NCBI GenBank assembly: GCA_021844725.1
Contig: JAKBSX010000163.1
Location: 1 to 6,698, forward strand
Source: Actinomycetes bacterium
GTDB taxonomy: Bacteria > Actinomycetota > Acidimicrobiia > Acidimicrobiales > Acidimicrobiaceae
DNA length: 6,698 nt
Reading direction: 5' to 3'
Shown here one piece after another: positions 5,838 through 6,698 of the stretch. Position 1 is the first letter of the stretch, and every line of letters begins with the position of its first letter. A program made the translations under genes and the position numbers. The notes under the pieces were generated by a model. That model was not told where the DNA came from. It saw only the letters and a program-made list of their open reading frames with translations, and made no database searches.

Positions 5838-6698
5838 TCACGTGAGTTTCACCTTCATTTTCTTTAGAACCGTCGCTGCCGGCAACAACTCGGGGTCCGC
5901 CTCGGTCATGACACTGTGAATTCTCAAGATCCCCTGTCCCGTGAGAACATCAGTGCTATCCGCGTGGAGCGAAGCGATCCGCCCAGGGAGCACCCCAACA
6001 AATCGTGGAGGGTTGGGCACCACTTCAGCCTCCGCAACGACAATCTTCTGTCCGTCGTATTCCGTAAATGCGCCCGCAAAAAGGGGCGGTTTTATAGCCC
6101 TCACAAGGTTGAAAATGTCATGGGCCGATTTACTCCAATTGATCTTACCGTCCTCCGGAGTCCGCATGCAACAGTAAGTAGCCTGCTTCTCATCCTGCTT
6201 CACGGCTTTCTGACGATTTTCATCAAGCTTATGCAGGTTCTTGAGACACATTTGCAAATAGACATCGAAAGTCGCCCTGTACAGCTCATTACATGAATCT
6301 CCCGGCCGAATCGGTATCCTGTACTGATCAAGAACGTCCCCCGAATCAATCTCGTCACTTGCGTAGAACATCGAGACGCCTGTCTCCTTCTCATCGTTAA
6401 TCAGGGGCCACACCAAAGGGGCGAAACCACGATACTTCGGCAACAGTGATTCGTGGAACACTATGAAGTGGTCGGCACTTTTGTAGATTCTTGCAGGTAC
6501 GATTGTGCGCCAGTTCTCTGTCAGGACGACATTCGGTTTTATTCTTGAATAGAATTCCTCGACCTGTTGATTTGCGAATGATTTGCCGACGACAAAGGGT
6601 ATCTCTCTTATGCCAGCTGACTCCGCGATCCGATCAGACCATTTGGCCTCATGATCATCGTCGTTCATGATTATCAGTCCGCTGGGGATGAAGCTTTT
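5838..6698 (-). CDS. Sugar N-formyltransferase (Fmt/ArnA-like), 5' end missing
   Basis: The frame is open to the right edge: ten more codons (KSFIPSGLII) precede the ATG at 6668, and the family pattern places that ATG inside the first Rossmann strands, so about 20 residues are missing. The visible 287 residues contain the 10-formyl-tetrahydrofolate-dependent core. Counted from the first visible residue, the motif FHESLLPKYRGFAP is at 81-94 with catalytic His at 82, and EIDSGDVL at 116-123 has the conserved Asp at 118. The family Asn two residues before the His is Val here. RTPEDGKINWSKSAHDI (179-195) opens the C-terminal domain shared by Fmt and ArnA-type enzymes. A true methionyl-tRNA formyltransferase is less likely because of the glycan gene context and the shorter C-terminal domain. 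The probable role is N-formylation of an amino sugar carried on a nucleotide, in the cytoplasm. It is the most upstream visible gene of the operon. Confidence 0.88.
   Translation of the reverse strand, partial: KSFIPSGLIIMNDDDHEAKWSDRIAESAGIREIPFVVGKSFANQQVEEFYSRIKPNVVLTENWRTIVPARIYKSADHFIVFHESLLPKYRGFAPLVWPLINDEKETGVSMFYASDEIDSGDVLDQYRIPIRPGDSCNELYRATFDVYLQMCLKNLHKLDENRQKAVKQDEKQATYCCMRTPEDGKINWSKSAHDIFNLVRAIKPPLFAGAFTEYDGQKIVVAEAEVVPNPPRFVGVLPGRIASLHADSTDVLTGQGILRIHSVMTEADPELLPAATVLKKMKVKLT

Noticed and set aside
5916..6296. Plus-strand open frame of 126 codons.
   Set aside because: It is wholly antisense to the formyltransferase gene, whose motifs are clear, and its translation resembles no family I know.

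Overview
The window is a compact surface-glycan (polysaccharide or glycolipid) biosynthesis segment in which every supported gene lies on the minus strand, so transcription runs from the right edge to the left edge. In that order the genes are: a sugar N-formyltransferase (5' end cut by the right edge), a PIG-L/LmbE-type deacetylase, a GT-B glycosyltransferase, a Wzx-like flippase, a GT-A (family 2) glycosyltransferase with C-terminal membrane helices, a 242-base gap, a second GT-B (family 4) glycosyltransferase, and the first 33 codons of a second copy of the family 2 gene, cut by the left edge. The first five genes are separated by at most 12 bases or overlap by 4 to 7 bases, so they look like one operon.

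The source is a prokaryote of medium GC content. Some gene starts have short Shine-Dalgarno-like sites, others none. The end of the flippase (residues 375-400, a GLGANGTA-type stretch in the style of archaeal Wzx proteins) makes me lean weakly towards an archaeon, but nothing in the window is diagnostic (no rRNA, tRNA or clear archaeal TATA/BRE promoter). Treat the taxonomy as open.

Read as a pathway, the formyltransferase and the deacetylase would modify the amino group of a sugar, the glycosyltransferases would build a lipid-linked oligosaccharide at the inner face of the membrane, and the flippase would move it across. No polymerase, ligase or nucleotide-sugar synthesis gene other than the formyltransferase is present, so the pathway is incomplete here.

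The most unusual structure is a perfect 98-base direct repeat. Bases 1-98 are identical to bases 2332-2429, an offset of 2331 bases. The internal copy encodes the N-terminal part of the family 2 glycosyltransferase. The edge copy supplies the stop codon of the left GT-B gene and re-opens the family 2 reading frame. It implies either a head-to-tail duplication of the family 2/family 4 gene pair, a second family 2 paralogue with an identical 5' end, or an assembly loop. Apart from this I see no sign of a novel system: no CRISPR array, mobile-element gene, RNA gene or toxin/defence gene.
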